Assembly: GCA_963580455.1 (NCBI GenBank)
Contig: OY756965.1
Location: forward strand, 5,406,501 to 5,470,500
Source of the DNA: Euonymus europaeus
Taxonomy: Eukaryota; Streptophyta; Magnoliopsida; Celastrales; Celastraceae
Length of the DNA stretch: 64,000 bases
Direction of reading: 5' to 3'
Numbering within the stretch: position 1 is the first letter of the stretch; every line of letters begins with the position of its first letter. A model generated the notes under the pieces. It was not told where the DNA came from. It ran no database searches and saw only the letters and a list, made by a program, of their open reading frames with translations. The translations under genes were made by a program, and so were the position numbers. Below are positions 24,159 to 35,683 of this stretch, piece by piece.

Positions 24159-24188
24159 GCCCGGGGCAACGCCCGGGCTCTGTGCTAG
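24159..24188 (+). mobile_element. 3' end of the plus-strand Helitron
   Basis: GCCCGGG (24159-24165) and CCCGGGC (24172-24178) form a perfect 7-bp stem. TCTGTG and then CTAG (24185-24188) follow, and the next host base is T. This is the canonical Helitron terminus. The flanking host DNA is a TA run, in keeping with insertion between A and T. Confidence 0.9.
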
Positions 24189-24920
24189 TATATATATATA
24201 TTGAAATAGTTTTAATCACGGAATGACGCTTGCCAATACCTTAGTAGACTATACATATATACCTTATGAAGCTATAATTGGATCTTTGATTTGATTTTTC
24301 ATTTTATAAGCAACTCTGAAATGATACAGTCGTTTGTTGCTGTGAGGAATAATGGAATATACATGCACACCGAATTATGATCTTCATATACCCTTTGAAT
24401 GATTTTAAGTGGTTATTTGCGTAAAACTTCTATGCATGAGGCCTGAAAAATTATTTGTTATCCTTGATTCAGTTCATTTTTTGCTCTGTATATTTTTTAA
24501 CTTTAGTATGAATATCACAGTATGCCTTTTTGTGGTTTTAAGTTTAATTTTTTATAGAGGATTCAATGCTTATTTATTTGTTATAATGTAATGCATTTGC
24601 ATGGTGAGCAAATGTGAATAGACGCAGCAATGCATGAGGTCTTTCTCTTATTCCCAATGGTGATCAACCTTAAAGCTGTCGCACATAGCTTCTTTCTGCT
24701 GGACTAGGTAGGCTTCTGCCAAATTTGTTCTCAAGGAACCATACAAATAGTGCAGCTACAGGTATAGTATGTTACTTGGCTCATGAATTTTAATTTTCTT
24801 GGAATATTTTATGAATTTTAATTTTCTTGGTTCACATGTGAGAGCTTTAAAATGGGATATTGGTTTTGAAGTTGATATTTCTACTTTTCTAGTAATGGTC
24901 GTGGTGATAGTTAATCCTTA
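24189..24920. other. Spacer between the Helitron and the solo LTR
   Basis: AT-rich, starting with a short TA run. A partial repeat of TGAATTTTAATTTTCTTGG lies near 24784 and 24812. No gene is seen. Confidence 0.5.
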
Positions 24921-24925
24921 ACCAC

Positions 24926-26453
24926 TGTTATGTCGTTAGTAACAATTTAAAAAGAACTTACAAATGTACAATTAATATATAGTGAACAAGTAAGAGTCGA
25001 TCCCACAAGGAGTGATGCTAATAGATATACAATCTAACCCTTGAATATAATTGATACAATTATAAAAGGGAGAAAAAAGGGGGGTTAAATCTTATAATAG
25101 ATAAAAATTAAGACAAAGAAATTGACGTTAAGAACAAGAATGAGAATTGATATTAATGAAAACAATAGCTAAGACTCACTATCCACCACAAAACATTCAA
25201 ACAATTTATAAGAAATAATAGACTAACAATTTTAACAAGCATATGATGACAACATTCACAACAAGGTCATGGCCAAATTCAAGTTGTATAATTCTCTCTT
25301 AATTGCATGTAAAGTGTATGTCGTCTACCTCATTACATGTATTCTTAATCGAAATCTAGCATGGCGTCTGCATCAATCAACAATCAAGAATTCAATAAGA
25401 GCACAGAGAATATGAATGTCACAAGAATCCTAATACATGGTATTTGTACTTAGGTATTCAAGAATTGATTTTTCATAATTCGTTTTCAACTGAATTATAT
25501 GTTGGAAGAAAGAACATATTCAACAAGGCAATTGACCATGTTCTACAACAATTAATTCCAATACATGTTTCAAAGTTAGCTACTCAAAGAAACACAATAC
25601 TAGAACTCACATAACATGGAAAAATCAAAATCATCATGCTTGTAGAAATTGAAATCCACACAACTTATAAAATTGAAAGCATGCTTAGGGCTTCAAGACA
25701 AGCCCTAACTAACAAGAGTTTAGTTATACATATACATAACCAAACAAAACATAAAACAAAAAAACATAATTACAAACACAAGTACAAACACAAGCCTTGT
25801 TTTCTTCTTCTCCTTCTACTCCTTCTCCTCCTTTTTTCTCCTACTCCTACTCCTCTCTATTTATAGAGAAAATGAGCACATAGTGGAGGAGTTAGTGCCA
25901 TCTTTTGGTGGTGGATTTTTCATCAAATTCGTGTGGTGGATTGTCCACTCTTTGAATGGAAATGGTATCATCAATAACATCAACTTCCAATTACGTACTA
26001 ATCTTGCAACTGAATTCTGGGCCTAAACGAAGCCTATTATGAGCTCAAACCCTTCATCAATATTGTAGATAAAACTGTGTAGATAATTATACCCTTTTGA
26101 ATCACTCAATTTGGACATCAGACGCTCAAGTTATGGGCTTCTAAAGGTCTGGTCTACAAACAGAAATTCTGCTTCTGATATAACTTTCAAACTTGACTTC
26201 GAGGCAACCTTTAGAGGCCCAAAAGAAACTCCGATTTTTGTGAACCAGCACTTCCTGCAAAGCTTGAAGTGTCCTCTAAAAATTTTCTGAAGATCAAATC
26301 TCATTCGGACAGCTCTTACTACCTCTTAACCTGCAAAACATCCAAGAAGATCTTAAGTACAATAATCTTGAAATTCAGCTTTTAAGCACAATTTCTTGAC
26401 ATTGCTTTGGTAGTATTTTATCACTTTAAGAATGTATATTCTGGTACTTATCA
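24926..26453 (-). mobile_element. Solo LTR, 1528 bases, ACCAC target duplication
   Basis: The segment begins TGTTATGTCG and ends CTTATCA, flanked on both sides by ACCAC (24921-24925 and 26454-26458). On the minus strand it starts TGATAAGTACC and ends CGACATAACA, the TG...CA form of an LTR. No internal region or second LTR is present, so recombination between two LTRs is the simple reading. A minus-strand TATA box, CTATAAATAGAG (about 25856-25867), sets the direction. A long AGG/AAG-rich leader follows it. The family is probably Gypsy by length, but no coding part remains to prove it. Confidence 0.85.
25858..25865 (-). promoter_or_regulatory. TATA box of the solo LTR
   Basis: TATAAATA on the minus strand, in the context CTCTATAAATAGAGAG, is a textbook plant TATA box. 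It would drive transcription leftwards through the R-U5 part of the LTR. Confidence 0.65.
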
Positions 26454-26458
26454 ACCAC

Positions 26459-26869
26459 TCTCTCTGCCTTGATGCTTTAAACTGGAAGGGTGGCAGTCTA
26501 GCATCCCAACTTAATTGCATGGAATGTGAAATCTATTAAGCTTACACATTTTTCCTCACTTACCCCATGAAAAGAAAATTACAAAAAAACAAAGAATGAA
26601 GATACCTATAGGTTCACCAGTGAGATGCATAGAACCCATGTTGGAGCATGCTACTAATGAAATGCTACTAATGAAATGATAATGAGGATAAGTTCTTCTG
26701 GATTTTAGCATCATATATTTGTTCTGCCTTTTCCAATTTTTGAGCATTATACATTGCTTGTTGTTTGCTTATTATCTATGAATTTATGAATGCTACTACT
26801 AGTATAAGTACTACCACCCCACCCCCTACACAATCTAGCCAAGGGGCAGACAAGACTAATTGGGACTCT
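26459..26869. other. Spacer, no gene
   Basis: Contains a short duplication (GCTACTAATGAAAT twice near 26649 and 26663). The left terminal repeat of the Harbinger element to the right should be here but was not found. Confidence 0.4.
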
Positions 26870-27864
26870 GCCCAAATAAAAATATTTGTGAATCTCTATT
26901 TAAACAAGTGAAGGCGGGTAGGAGGCTCAGATCTCACTTCAATAAGGAAGGGTGGAAAAAAAAATAGTGGCTGATTTTGCAGAACAAATTGGGAAAAGGT
27001 ATGATGAACCATAGATGAAGAATAAATGGGCTAATTTGAAGAAAGATTATAAACTGTGGCAGAAGTTGGAACTCCATGACAATGGGACTGGATGGGACCC
27101 TACGCGCAACACCATTCTGGCAGACAACGAATGGTGGGAGAGGAGAATTAAGGTAAATTACAATGTTCATACATGATTTGACTTCATTTTAGTATTATGT
27201 AATTTTGGTTTCATTACTCATTGTCAATCACTCTTTTTAATGATTTTCAGAAGGACAAAAAGTTGCTAAGTTTCGCCTTGCAGGACCTGAAAATTTGGAT
27301 AAGTTGGAGTTTTTGTTTAGTGGTTTATGTGCAATAAGTGAATATGCCTTCATATCGGGAGCAACATCTAGGGGTGCTGATCATGTTGAGCCGGAGCAAA
27401 GAAGGATATCAAGCACTAGGGAGAATGTGGATATCGCATTGATCAACACTGATGAATTCACCGATCTAGAGTTTGACATTGAGGCAGAGGTAGATGCTGA
27501 AATCAATAGCTCCCCAGTTACTCCAGCTAGACAGAGGAAGACAGTCACACCAAGAGCACGTGGGAAGAAGAGGCAGAGGGCATCTGATATTCTTGCTGAT
27601 CTCAGTGATTCATTGAATAAGTTGGTCTCGGTTGTCCAAAACGAAACAAAATCCATCGCCAGCACACCGGTAGCAGATCCTAAGAGTGAGATTGTGGATT
27701 GCATGCGAATGCTAGAGGGTATTCCAGAGGTGGCTTGTGGTGGACCATTGTTTGACTTTGCTTTGTTGTTGTTCAAGGATAAAGGGAACCAAGACTACTT
27801 CACGAGTTTGTCTTTCCACACTGACTGGTAGCTGAACCGGTTGATGGCAGAGTTCAAAAAATAG
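26870..27864 (+). pseudogene. Harbinger ORF1: Myb/SANT-like protein, degraded at its start
   Basis: Coherent translation begins near 26874 (KIFVNLYLNK) and covers the Myb_DNA-bind_3 domain: NKWANLKKDYKLWQKL, then GTGWDPTRNT and EWWERRIK. Stops occur near 26910 (TGA) and 27014 (TAG). An intron opens with GTAAAT at about 27153 and closes at AG before 27251. The frame changes by one base near a run of A (27257) and reads on as KVAKFRLAGPENLDKLEFLF, the conserved second block of this family. It stops at TAG 27829-27831; reading through gives a further ten residues to TAG 27862-27864. That TAG replaces what is probably a Trp codon. No intact protein is possible. Confidence 0.75.
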
Positions 27865-28169
27865 GGGGTGGTGGTGCATCTTCTATGCCATGAAGAGTTT
27901 ATCCTTATTTATTATTCAGTTATTATGTCGGAGTTTTATATTTGTGTCTTGTCACTGAGTTTACTGATTCTACAGGATTATCTTTATGATTTGGACTTTG
28001 TTGGATTTTATGGATGCTACATCTTTATTTGTTGTATTATTTTTAATTGCCACAATTGAATTTGTTGGTTTGGTTATATTGGATTTTATTGTTGATGATA
28101 TTGCTGAAGGTTAATTTAGTTTTAATGCTAATATATTTATTCTTACTTTGCTAGAATTTTTGACTCAAA

Positions 28170-29467
28170 ATGGCGGGAAATGATCGGCAAGATGGTTCTG
28201 AGAATGATCCGTTTAATTTGGTTGACATTGCGGTATGTGTTAGTGCAGTGGTTGCCGCAGATGAATTAATGTCTTCTATTCAACGTCAACCTCATTTGCC
28301 ACTAGAATATACTAGGCATATGTACATGACTGATCTTCTACGTGGTAATCCGCAGAATTGTATGAATATTTTGAGGATCGATAGAAGGGTATTCAGGGAT
28401 TTGTGCCGACAGCTAAACACGAGGTACGGACTTGAACGCACATGTGAAGTCAGTCTTATTGAGATTGTTGGTATATTTGTCTATATTGTTGCTCATGGGG
28501 TTGGAAATCGAGTTATAGTGGATCGGTTTAAGCATTCTGGGGAAACTGTATCTCGACAATTTCGAAGGGTACTGGATAGTTTGCTTCGGATGTCAGAAGA
28601 CATGATCAAGCCTAGAGATCCGACATTCTCGACAGTACCGAGATACATAGCGGAGAATCAGAGATATTTCCCCTATTTTAGAGATTGTATTGAAGCCATT
28701 GATAGGATGCACATTCCTGCGGTAGTGTCAAGTGATAATCGAACCCGGTTTATTGGCAGGAAAGACATTGTGTCACAGAATGTCATGGCAGTATGTGATT
28801 TTGACATGTTGTTCACATTTGTCTGTGCGGGATGGGAAGGATCAGCACATGATTCCAACATATTTCAGGAGGTGCTTACAAATGAGGACAGTAACTTCCC
28901 TCACCTACCTCTCGGTTAGTAAAAATTTTGTGCTTATTATCTATAAATTGACTATATTTTATTGTCGTGAATTTCTTAATGAATGTTACTATTTGTGTAG
29001 GTAAATATTATTTGGTGGACTCTGGATATCCAAATCAAAAGGGATATTTGGCACCATATCGAGGGTATAGATACCACTTTGAGGTGTTCTGTAATGGTCC
29101 ATATGTCAGTAGTCCACGGGAGACATTCAATTATTATCACTCGTCTCTTCATTCGGTTATTGAGCGTTCATTCGGTGTGCTTAAGGCAAAGTGGCACATA
29201 CTGACAAAAATGCCCTCATATCTATTTGATATTCAGGTGAAGATGGTTGTGGCCTGTATGGCGCTACACAATTTTTTACGATTGCACAAAATATAGGATC
29301 CAGATTTCCTTGCCTACGATGATGAAAACATTCAGATGAACCCCGAGACGATTGCTAGTACGAGCGGCGGAAGAGCGAGCACATCAGGCGACCCATGGGT
29401 TTATGGTGAGGATATGGAGATGGTTGTAGTTCGTGACATGACTGTAGTGGAGGTGTATGATCAGTAG
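28170..29467 (+). pseudogene. Harbinger DDE transposase, nearly intact
   Basis: Exon 1 runs from ATG 28170 to 28914, the intron GTTAGT...TGTGTAG from 28915 to 29000, and exon 2 from 29001. The frame is open across the splice (LG-KYYLVDSGYPNQKGYLAPY) until TAG 29294-29296, and in frame beyond it to TAG 29465-29467. The DDE residues are Asp in the first block (near 28701), Asp in GSAHDSNI (near 28853) and Glu in VIERSFG (near 29160). The first block reads AIDRMHIPAV where the family has AIDGTHIPAV, so the Gly and Thr next to the catalytic Asp are replaced. The stop removes only the last about 57 residues, a variable acidic tail. It is the best preserved transposase in the window, but probably inactive. 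Confidence 0.85.
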
Positions 29468-29780
29468 TTAAATAATTGTGTTTATCAAAGTGGGGTACTT
29501 TGATTAGTGTAGGATTATGTATGTATTTTATTTGTATTATTGTATACGGATAATGTATTTAATAGCATTTGTTAGTTAATTTAGTTGTAATTTGAACAAA
29601 ATAACATTTTAATACGCTGAATGCTAAACCGCGTTTTGAACATCAAACGCTAATCTGCGTTCTAACACACAACACCACGGTTTTAAAATCGATACTCCAA
29701 ACGCTAAACTCCGTTCAAACGCACATCACATCACTACAATTTTACACCTTACAACAATCCCAAACAGCACCAGTTACTGT

Positions 29781-30663
29781 CCTCAATAAATGAAAAGAAA
29801 AAACCTAATTTAATCTACATACTTCGCTGTCACTCCCCACCATTTTGTCAACCCACGTAGGTGCGTATATGATAACCTGATTGGTACACATAGTTGTCTC
29901 CCTAATTTCGTGTCAAGGAGTCGGTAACACCAAAGGATGTGGATACAATTGACAATTATATATCTATCTATATCTATATATATTATTGGGTCCCAAATGT
30001 TAGATATTGTGTTTTGTAGGGTGGGACTTTTGGACATGGTAGGTAGTGGACCTATTAAGGAGGCACATGAAAGAATTTTAATTAGCAAAAACCAATACAA
30101 AAATGTTTGACTAATCATTGAACAAGTCTATGAATTTTATAAAATCCATTATGTATGTATACGATACATTTTTAAAATTCATTATATTATTAATTATTAT
30201 ATGATTGATTATATATCTGATTAGATTAATTTCCGGCCATTTTGATTAATTTATTTGAAAATTAAATTAATTATCTCACCACTTCATTAGGCTTGTCCTA
30301 TTGGACCAACCAATTACCCTATACACCATGCCAAGAGCATTGGCATGGTTGGTGTCATTGTCAAGACAGTATTGAAAGCAGTTAATCTAGATAACCCTTC
30401 CTTTCCTCTCTATTTCTTCTTTTAATTTCTTCTCTATTCTATCTTTTTCTCTCTCTTTCTTTTCCTTTTAACTTTTATTTTCTCTTCTCCCAAACACACT
30501 TTTAAGTTTCTGATAACCCCAGAGATGACATTCTGTCTGGCACCAGTAATCATTGAGCACTATATATTCAACAAAACAGTTTGAACATACCCACCATGCA
30601 TCGCTTTCTATATATACAAATCAAAAAAGGCAGTAGCATATAACAACAATTCTGCTTTTTTGT
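29781..30663. other. Spacer and probable 3' UTR of the XRI1-like gene
   Basis: No gene. TATCTATCTATATCTATATATATTATT lies near 29960, a pyrimidine-rich block at 30400-30490, and short inverted words near 30180-30260. The 3' untranslated region of the minus-strand gene would lie at about 30500-30663. Confidence 0.45.
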
Positions 30664-31847
30664 TCAATCTTTGGTTCTAATGATAGTGATTGTGCCTCTC
30701 CTTCCTTGTGTATGGATTCTTGTAAGGGCCACTACTGGTTTCCCTGAGAGACCAGGACCATCTGCAGACACGCATGGTCGACAAGCAAAGTCCCCCACTG
30801 GATGCCTTACTGGTCTTGTCGGTGGCATTAGAATTCTCTCATTGATGTCATTTAGTGTAATGTCTCCTTCAATCCCTCCCGGCTTCACCATTGCGAATGG
30901 ATACACAACTCTCTTTATCATCATCCTCTTCTTTCTCTTCTCATCATCAGTACTAGTAGCCCTCCCTAAATCAGATATTAAGATTAAGAAAACTTAACAG
31001 TCAAGTGAAGAAAAAACCCCAATTCAGTAAGAGCAATTTCACATTGATCGATGAAGTAGTACCAGAATGGGTTTTCGGTTTGTATGAAGAGGAAGGAGAT
31101 TCAAGAGTTTCAAGGGCAGATAAGGCATCCTCTGCTGTTTTGGTTTCTGAGAAAAGGTTTGTTTCTTCTTCGGTACTGGTGTTGCTCATTGATGTGCTTA
31201 AACTTAAGTGTTCATCTACAGAAGAAAATTGAAATGGAAATGACAATTGAAATAGAGAATCAATAAAGTGATATATAAATTAATTAAGAATCACCTGAAA
31301 CTCCAGGAAGGTCAGTTATCTGGCTCATGCAACCGAAGTTCTCAGATATGTCCCACTTGCATTTTGAATTATAATCACACTTGCCCTGTAATACAGACAA
31401 AATCCAATTATAACCAGACATACAAACAAAAAATTCAAAATTCAGCAGAACAAACAAACAACTACCTCTGCGGTGTCACTTGGTCCTCCGATTTGGTCAT
31501 CTGTACTGTACAGAAGCAATCGTCTTCTTTTGAATCGTTCACCGAATTCAACCAAAGCATCTTCCAAATACCCAGTTGAGAAATCAGACACCATAGACGA
31601 GAAAAACTGGGAATTGCTAGTCCCATCCATGACTCCCCCTAAAGCATGACCACAAGCCTTAAATTGAATGTGAAATACCCAAGAACCAACCAATATGGAC
31701 AAAAACAGTAAAAAGTAGAAGTAATTGAATAAAGAAGGAAAATTATTGAGTACCCAAAGACATGTCTGCGTTGAGAACTCCGAGGCTTTGAAGATCCCAA
31801 CCTAGGGAAGTGCTGGTACTGTAAGCAATAGACTGAAGCTCTCCCAT
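30664..31847 (-). CDS. XRI1-like protein, five exons
   Basis: Minus-strand exons are 31847-31754, 31638-31466, 31385-31295, 31215-31063 and 30965-30664. All junctions are GT-AG and keep the frame, giving 270 residues. The first in-frame ATG is at 31847 (MGELQSIAYSTSTSLGWDLQ). Exon 2 has FGERFKRRRLLLYSTDDQ, exon 3 CKWDISENFGCMSQITDLPG, exon 4 a Ser/Thr/Glu-rich region, and exon 5 VVYPFAMVKPGG, TLNDINERILMPPTRPVRHP and a basic C-terminus. These blocks and the length resemble Arabidopsis XRI1 (X-ray induced transcript 1, about 300 residues), a plant-specific protein linked to DNA damage response and pollen development. I recall the family only in outline, so the name is probable rather than certain. 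No stops or frameshifts were found; it looks like a working host gene among transposons. Confidence 0.65.
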
Positions 31848-32680
31848 GCCTTCCAAAGTTCTAATTGTTTTTGTCTTAATGCTCCATGATGCAAAATTGG
31901 TCCTATTTAAGTGCAAATAAAGTGAGGAATAGACGAGTTTTGGAAGGAGTAGCCAGTCAACGGCAGACAATGAGAAAAAAGGAAAAAGTGCTGTTTCTCG
32001 GGATATGGAAAATGGGTTCACTTTTTCTATTTAGTTTTTGATTTTTTGTAATAATTATCGGAGATATGTGTGGTGTGGTGTGGGGGTTGGTGCTTAATAA
32101 TGGCAGAGGTTATGATTTGATGTTGTATTTCCACGTAAAAAGAAGAGGAACAGAGAGAGAACATGCCTTTCTAGCTAGGACACAATTCAAATTTCAGATT
32201 TTCCCTGTTTTTGCTTCTGCTTCTTCTGATTTATGGGTTACCAACCGTTTCTCTTTTTGCTTCTTTTTTTTGTTCTTTGCACATTTCTTTATAATGGTAG
32301 GGTCAATTTCATAGGAGTCACACACATTATCAATAATACCGAGTATTTTATAATTTATAACAAAATTATATGTGATCAATATTTAAATAGATATTTGACG
32401 AGTTTTTTTTGGCCATATAACCATTTGATACAAATTTATTAGATATAGTCGCTCGAAATTATTTGGCAAAATAGTTATTCATGCTACTTGGAGTAGCATC
32501 ATTAGTGTTTGTTTTTGACAATGAAGCTACTAAGAAACTATAAGTTAGCAATGTTTTTTTTTTTTAATTAGTGGGAACCCAGAACTGTGAAGAAGTGATT
32601 TATCGCCGAAACTAGTTGACATTACAAGGGAGATCCTAATGAGGTAGGGGTAATTATTGATAATGTTAGGGCTTTTATCA
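31848..32680. other. Upstream region of the XRI1-like gene
   Basis: No other gene. It should hold the promoter and 5' UTR of the minus-strand gene. A minus-strand frame extends upstream to 32021 but lacks an ATG there. AT-rich, with a T run at about 32552-32565. Confidence 0.5.
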
Positions 32681-33079
32681 GGGTACGTTCGATAGAGCGA
32701 AAATTTTGATAGCATATAAGCTGTGTAACGTATAAGTTGTGTGTTGTTCAATAGAATGGAAGTTTTGATAGCGTATAAGCTGTTAATTTACTATTAGTGG
32801 TATGTAAAATATTTTAATAATGAAATAAAAGTTATTGAATATGGGTATTGTTGGAAAAAACTTAACGCATTGAGTTCAAATATGTAATTTTTTCAAAATT
32901 TTACATATATTTTGAGAGATAAAATGATAAATGTGTGAGAGAATAGAGATAATAGAGAAAATTCGGAATTTTTTTTTATATATAATTGATGTGATTGTTG
33001 ACCGATGAAAATAAGTTTATAAGTTGTTTAGCATATAAGCTAAGCTTATAAGCTTACATAAATTGTAACGAACGGTACC
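32681..33079. mobile_element. Harbinger-type MITE, 399 bases
   Basis: The ends are GGGTACGTTCG and, on the other strand, GGTACCGTTCG. TCA flanks both sides (32678-32680 and 33080-33082). GATAGCATATAAGCTG and GATAGCGTATAAGCTG are internal direct repeats near 32710 and 32766, and AAGCTTATAAGCTTA lies near the right end. No coding. Similar ATAAGC words lie near the ends of the Harbinger element at 4173-8669, which suggests, but does not prove, kinship. Confidence 0.7.
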
Positions 33080-33082
33080 TCA

Positions 33083-34080
33083 GTAACCTTGTACACCATC
33101 TAGGGACCAAAGTTGGTACTCCATTGATGCCAAACAAGTACTTATGTATATGCTCTGTGATGGGAACTTGAAATTAGGACTTGGATCAGAGCGAGCTTTT
33201 TGAATTTTCGGGCTTAATCACACTAAATATAAAAGTAGAAGACACTTCCATTTTTTTCTCTTTTAAACTTAGAATTTTTTATATATGAATTTATTCTCTA
33301 AACCATCTCTCAAATTTTTTAAATCAAAATAGATAAAAGATATAATAAATAATATTAACAAAAAAAAACTCTCTCCTTAAATTCTGTAGACCAAAGACAT
33401 ATTAAAAGATAAGATCACTTTAATTATTATCGATAAACACATTTGAATTTTCTGTATACTTTTACTCTTCTAACAATCATTTATATATCATTATATACAA
33501 ATTATAATATAATTAAAATGTAATATGTGTAAAAAGAGTTTTCGATTATGATTATTCTTTTATCACCTTTTTAAATTACATATAATTATATTCTTTACAA
33601 TTTTGAAATAGAAATAAAAAAATGATTGTGATAAGCCATTAAGGTTAGTTTAAAAAAAATAATGATGATTACTTATTGAATTTTTTTAAATCATAACAAT
33701 CATGGGCCAATAATTTTGAATTTGATTTTTCCATTATTTGAGTTTATAGTTTCATAGTTTACCATTTTATATTTCAAATTTTGAATCGATTATTTTTTAA
33801 AAATTTGAATAAGATATTATTGCTATTTTTTTAATATTATTGATTTTTTAAATTCTTAAGTTCTAATTTTGAATGTTAAAAGGTTGGGCACTCTGGAGAA
33901 TCTTTATCTCATATGGTTAGTCAATTGTCTGGATTAGTACTTCCTAGTTGATGATTCTTTTGATCTACTCTGAAAAGAAGACAATTGATAAAATACTTGA
34001 AATAAAAAAGGTATGAATAAATGAAATGTTATCTATAATATATATAAACTTTATGAATTAAAAATTTATTTTCAACAATA
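33083..34080. other. AT-rich region left of the RPA-like fragment
   Basis: About 80% A+T, no gene. Presumably the body of the Helitron that ends at 35683; its 5' end was not located. Confidence 0.4.
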
Positions 34081-34084
34081 GGTA

Positions 34085-34710
34085 TGCACCTTTGTAACAT
34101 GTACAACCATCATTGAAATCAGTTTAGAGTATGGTTGGTATTACAATGCTTGTAAGAGATGTTAAAAAAAGGTTGAACAAGCAGGTCGTACTTGGTATTA
34201 TGACGAGTACGAAGACTTTGTCCGCTCTCGTTTCCGAATGTATGCATCTAAACTAATTCAACCATATTTTCTTCGTTTTTTTCAGATGAACAAAGTATAA
34301 TAAAAAAAAATTCAAGTATAAAAATAAAGTTGAGGTGATTAATGAAATTGATTTCACATTCTTTTTGTTGCTTGATCGTGAGTGGGGCTGACCAAATTTT
34401 GGGCAAACAACTATAGAAATCATGGCTAGGATAAAAGAGGTGTAAATTCAAATTTCAAATAATTTATATAGTATTTAAATTTAGGACTGCATCTTGATAA
34501 TATTTTTATTTGTTTTATATTGCAGGATGCAAAACAAAATGGATGTGAATATCCTAATGACTTGGGTATTTTGTTGGACAATAAAATTTTGTTCAAGGTC
34601 AATATTAAGGAAGACAACATAAATGACAAATAGAATACTTATGTTGTTCAGAGGGTGACAGATGATAGGTCTCTTATTGGGAATTTTGTTTCTTCCTCCA
34701 ATACCCATTA
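34085..34710 (+). pseudogene. RPA1-like (replication protein A large subunit, C-terminal domain) fragment in a Helitron
   Basis: Three blocks separated by intron-like gaps match the RPA1 DBD-C domain found in plant Helitrons. Block 1 (34085-34260) has CTTIIEISLEYGWYYNACKRC followed by a stop and then KKVEQAGRTWYYDEYEDF. Block 2 (34330-34440) has VEVINEIDFTFFLLLDREWG, a stop, and IEIMARIKEV. Block 3 (34527-34690) has GILLDNKILFKVNIKEDN, a stop, and VVQRVTDDRSL. The domain's zinc ribbon needs two Cys pairs. The first is kept (CKRC), but the second reads YDEY where C-x-x-C is expected, so both Cys became Tyr. It would have bound single-stranded DNA. Confidence 0.7.
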
Positions 34711-34915
34711 GGTTATTATTATTACAGTACCCACATATAATTGATGTATAATTTTTTTTGTAGATGGTTCACTTCATAATAATTCACCTAATTATTAATT
34801 GCAGGATCCAACAAATTCTATTGAACAAATTCAAAAAGTTAGCAAGGTGAATAAGTTATTCATAATTGTTTAAAAAATGATTGTCATTGTCTATAATTGG
34901 GTGTTCAACGATGAG

Positions 34916-34918
<3 letters not shown>

Positions 34919-34952
<34 letters not shown>
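34919..34952. repeat. (TA)n microsatellite
   Basis: About 17 uninterrupted AT units in the Helitron body. Confidence 0.95.
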
Positions 34953-34955
<3 letters not shown>

Positions 34956-35653
34956 TTAGGATTTTGTTTCCTTTGTGGAGTGATGTTTCAATTGATGTAT
35001 TGACAATAGATTTTATATGATAATGTAAGAAAGCCACGAATGTAGCAATTTTTTTAGTAACAAATGTAGTTTTTATTTCATAATTTTAAAAATTATGATG
35101 TTCGCGATTATGCTTCCACTACTCTCTTTTTAAGAAACGTGTTGTATAATAAGTTATCTTTTGAATGAATTGATAAATAATATTTTGCTAATGATTTGTG
35201 TATGACAATTGATAATTGAAAATGTTACTAGTATGAGGTTTTGGAGAGGTTTTTCAATCTAGCTTGTATTTTGACTGAATAATGTATGGAACTTTTATTA
35301 ATATATCTTTTATCTTTCTTCTTGAACTGATAATCTTGAAAAATAGAAAAACATGAACGCTTTAATGCGACTTGAATTTATCTTTCAACTGGGCTAAACT
35401 CCAATTTTTGGATTGTTTTGGTTTAATTGATATTAGGTCATATGGTCCTTGTGAATTATCTTGTATATATTGTTATGTATGCTTTTATATTTTGAATTTT
35501 AAGTTAGTTGTTTAAGAAAGTTATATCCTCATAAATTAGTCCCTATTTAACAAAATCAATCTAAATTAACTATTTTTAGCAATATAAATATGGATATATC
35601 TTTATGAAACACACTAAAATAATATATTTTTTTAATCAAACATTTTTTTTATT

Positions 35654-35683
35654 ATCCGTGCATTGCATGGATAAATATACTAG
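35654..35683 (+). mobile_element. 3' end of a second plus-strand Helitron
   Basis: ATCCGTGC-ATT-GCATGGAT (35654-35672) forms an 8-bp stem with one G-T pair. AAATATA and CTAG (35680-35683) follow, and the next base is T. With the RPA-like fragment 1 kb upstream in the same direction, this marks a Helitron of at least 1.6 kb. It has no RepHel gene in the window and so is non-autonomous as seen. Confidence 0.75.

Larger units (their letters stand above)
26870..29780 (+). mobile_element. PIF/Harbinger element with two genes, left end not found
   Basis: A Myb/SANT ORF1 (26870-27864) and a DDE transposase (28170-29467) lie in the same order as in the element at 4173-8669. The right end carries subterminal repeats of AAACGCTAA/CGTT (29620-29720) and CCAAACAGCACCAG followed by TTA (29770-29785). 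Read from outside, this is CTGGTGCTGTTTGGGATTG, a Harbinger-like terminus. The matching left terminus was not seen, so the left edge is approximate. Confidence 0.7.

Noticed and set aside
24409..24591. A short hydrophobic frame as a small membrane protein
   Set aside because: It is AT-rich sequence translated by chance, with no homology that I can recognise.
31743..32021. Longer N-terminus for the XRI1-like gene from 32021
   Set aside because: The codon there is GTG on the coding strand, not ATG. The first in-frame ATG is at 31847.
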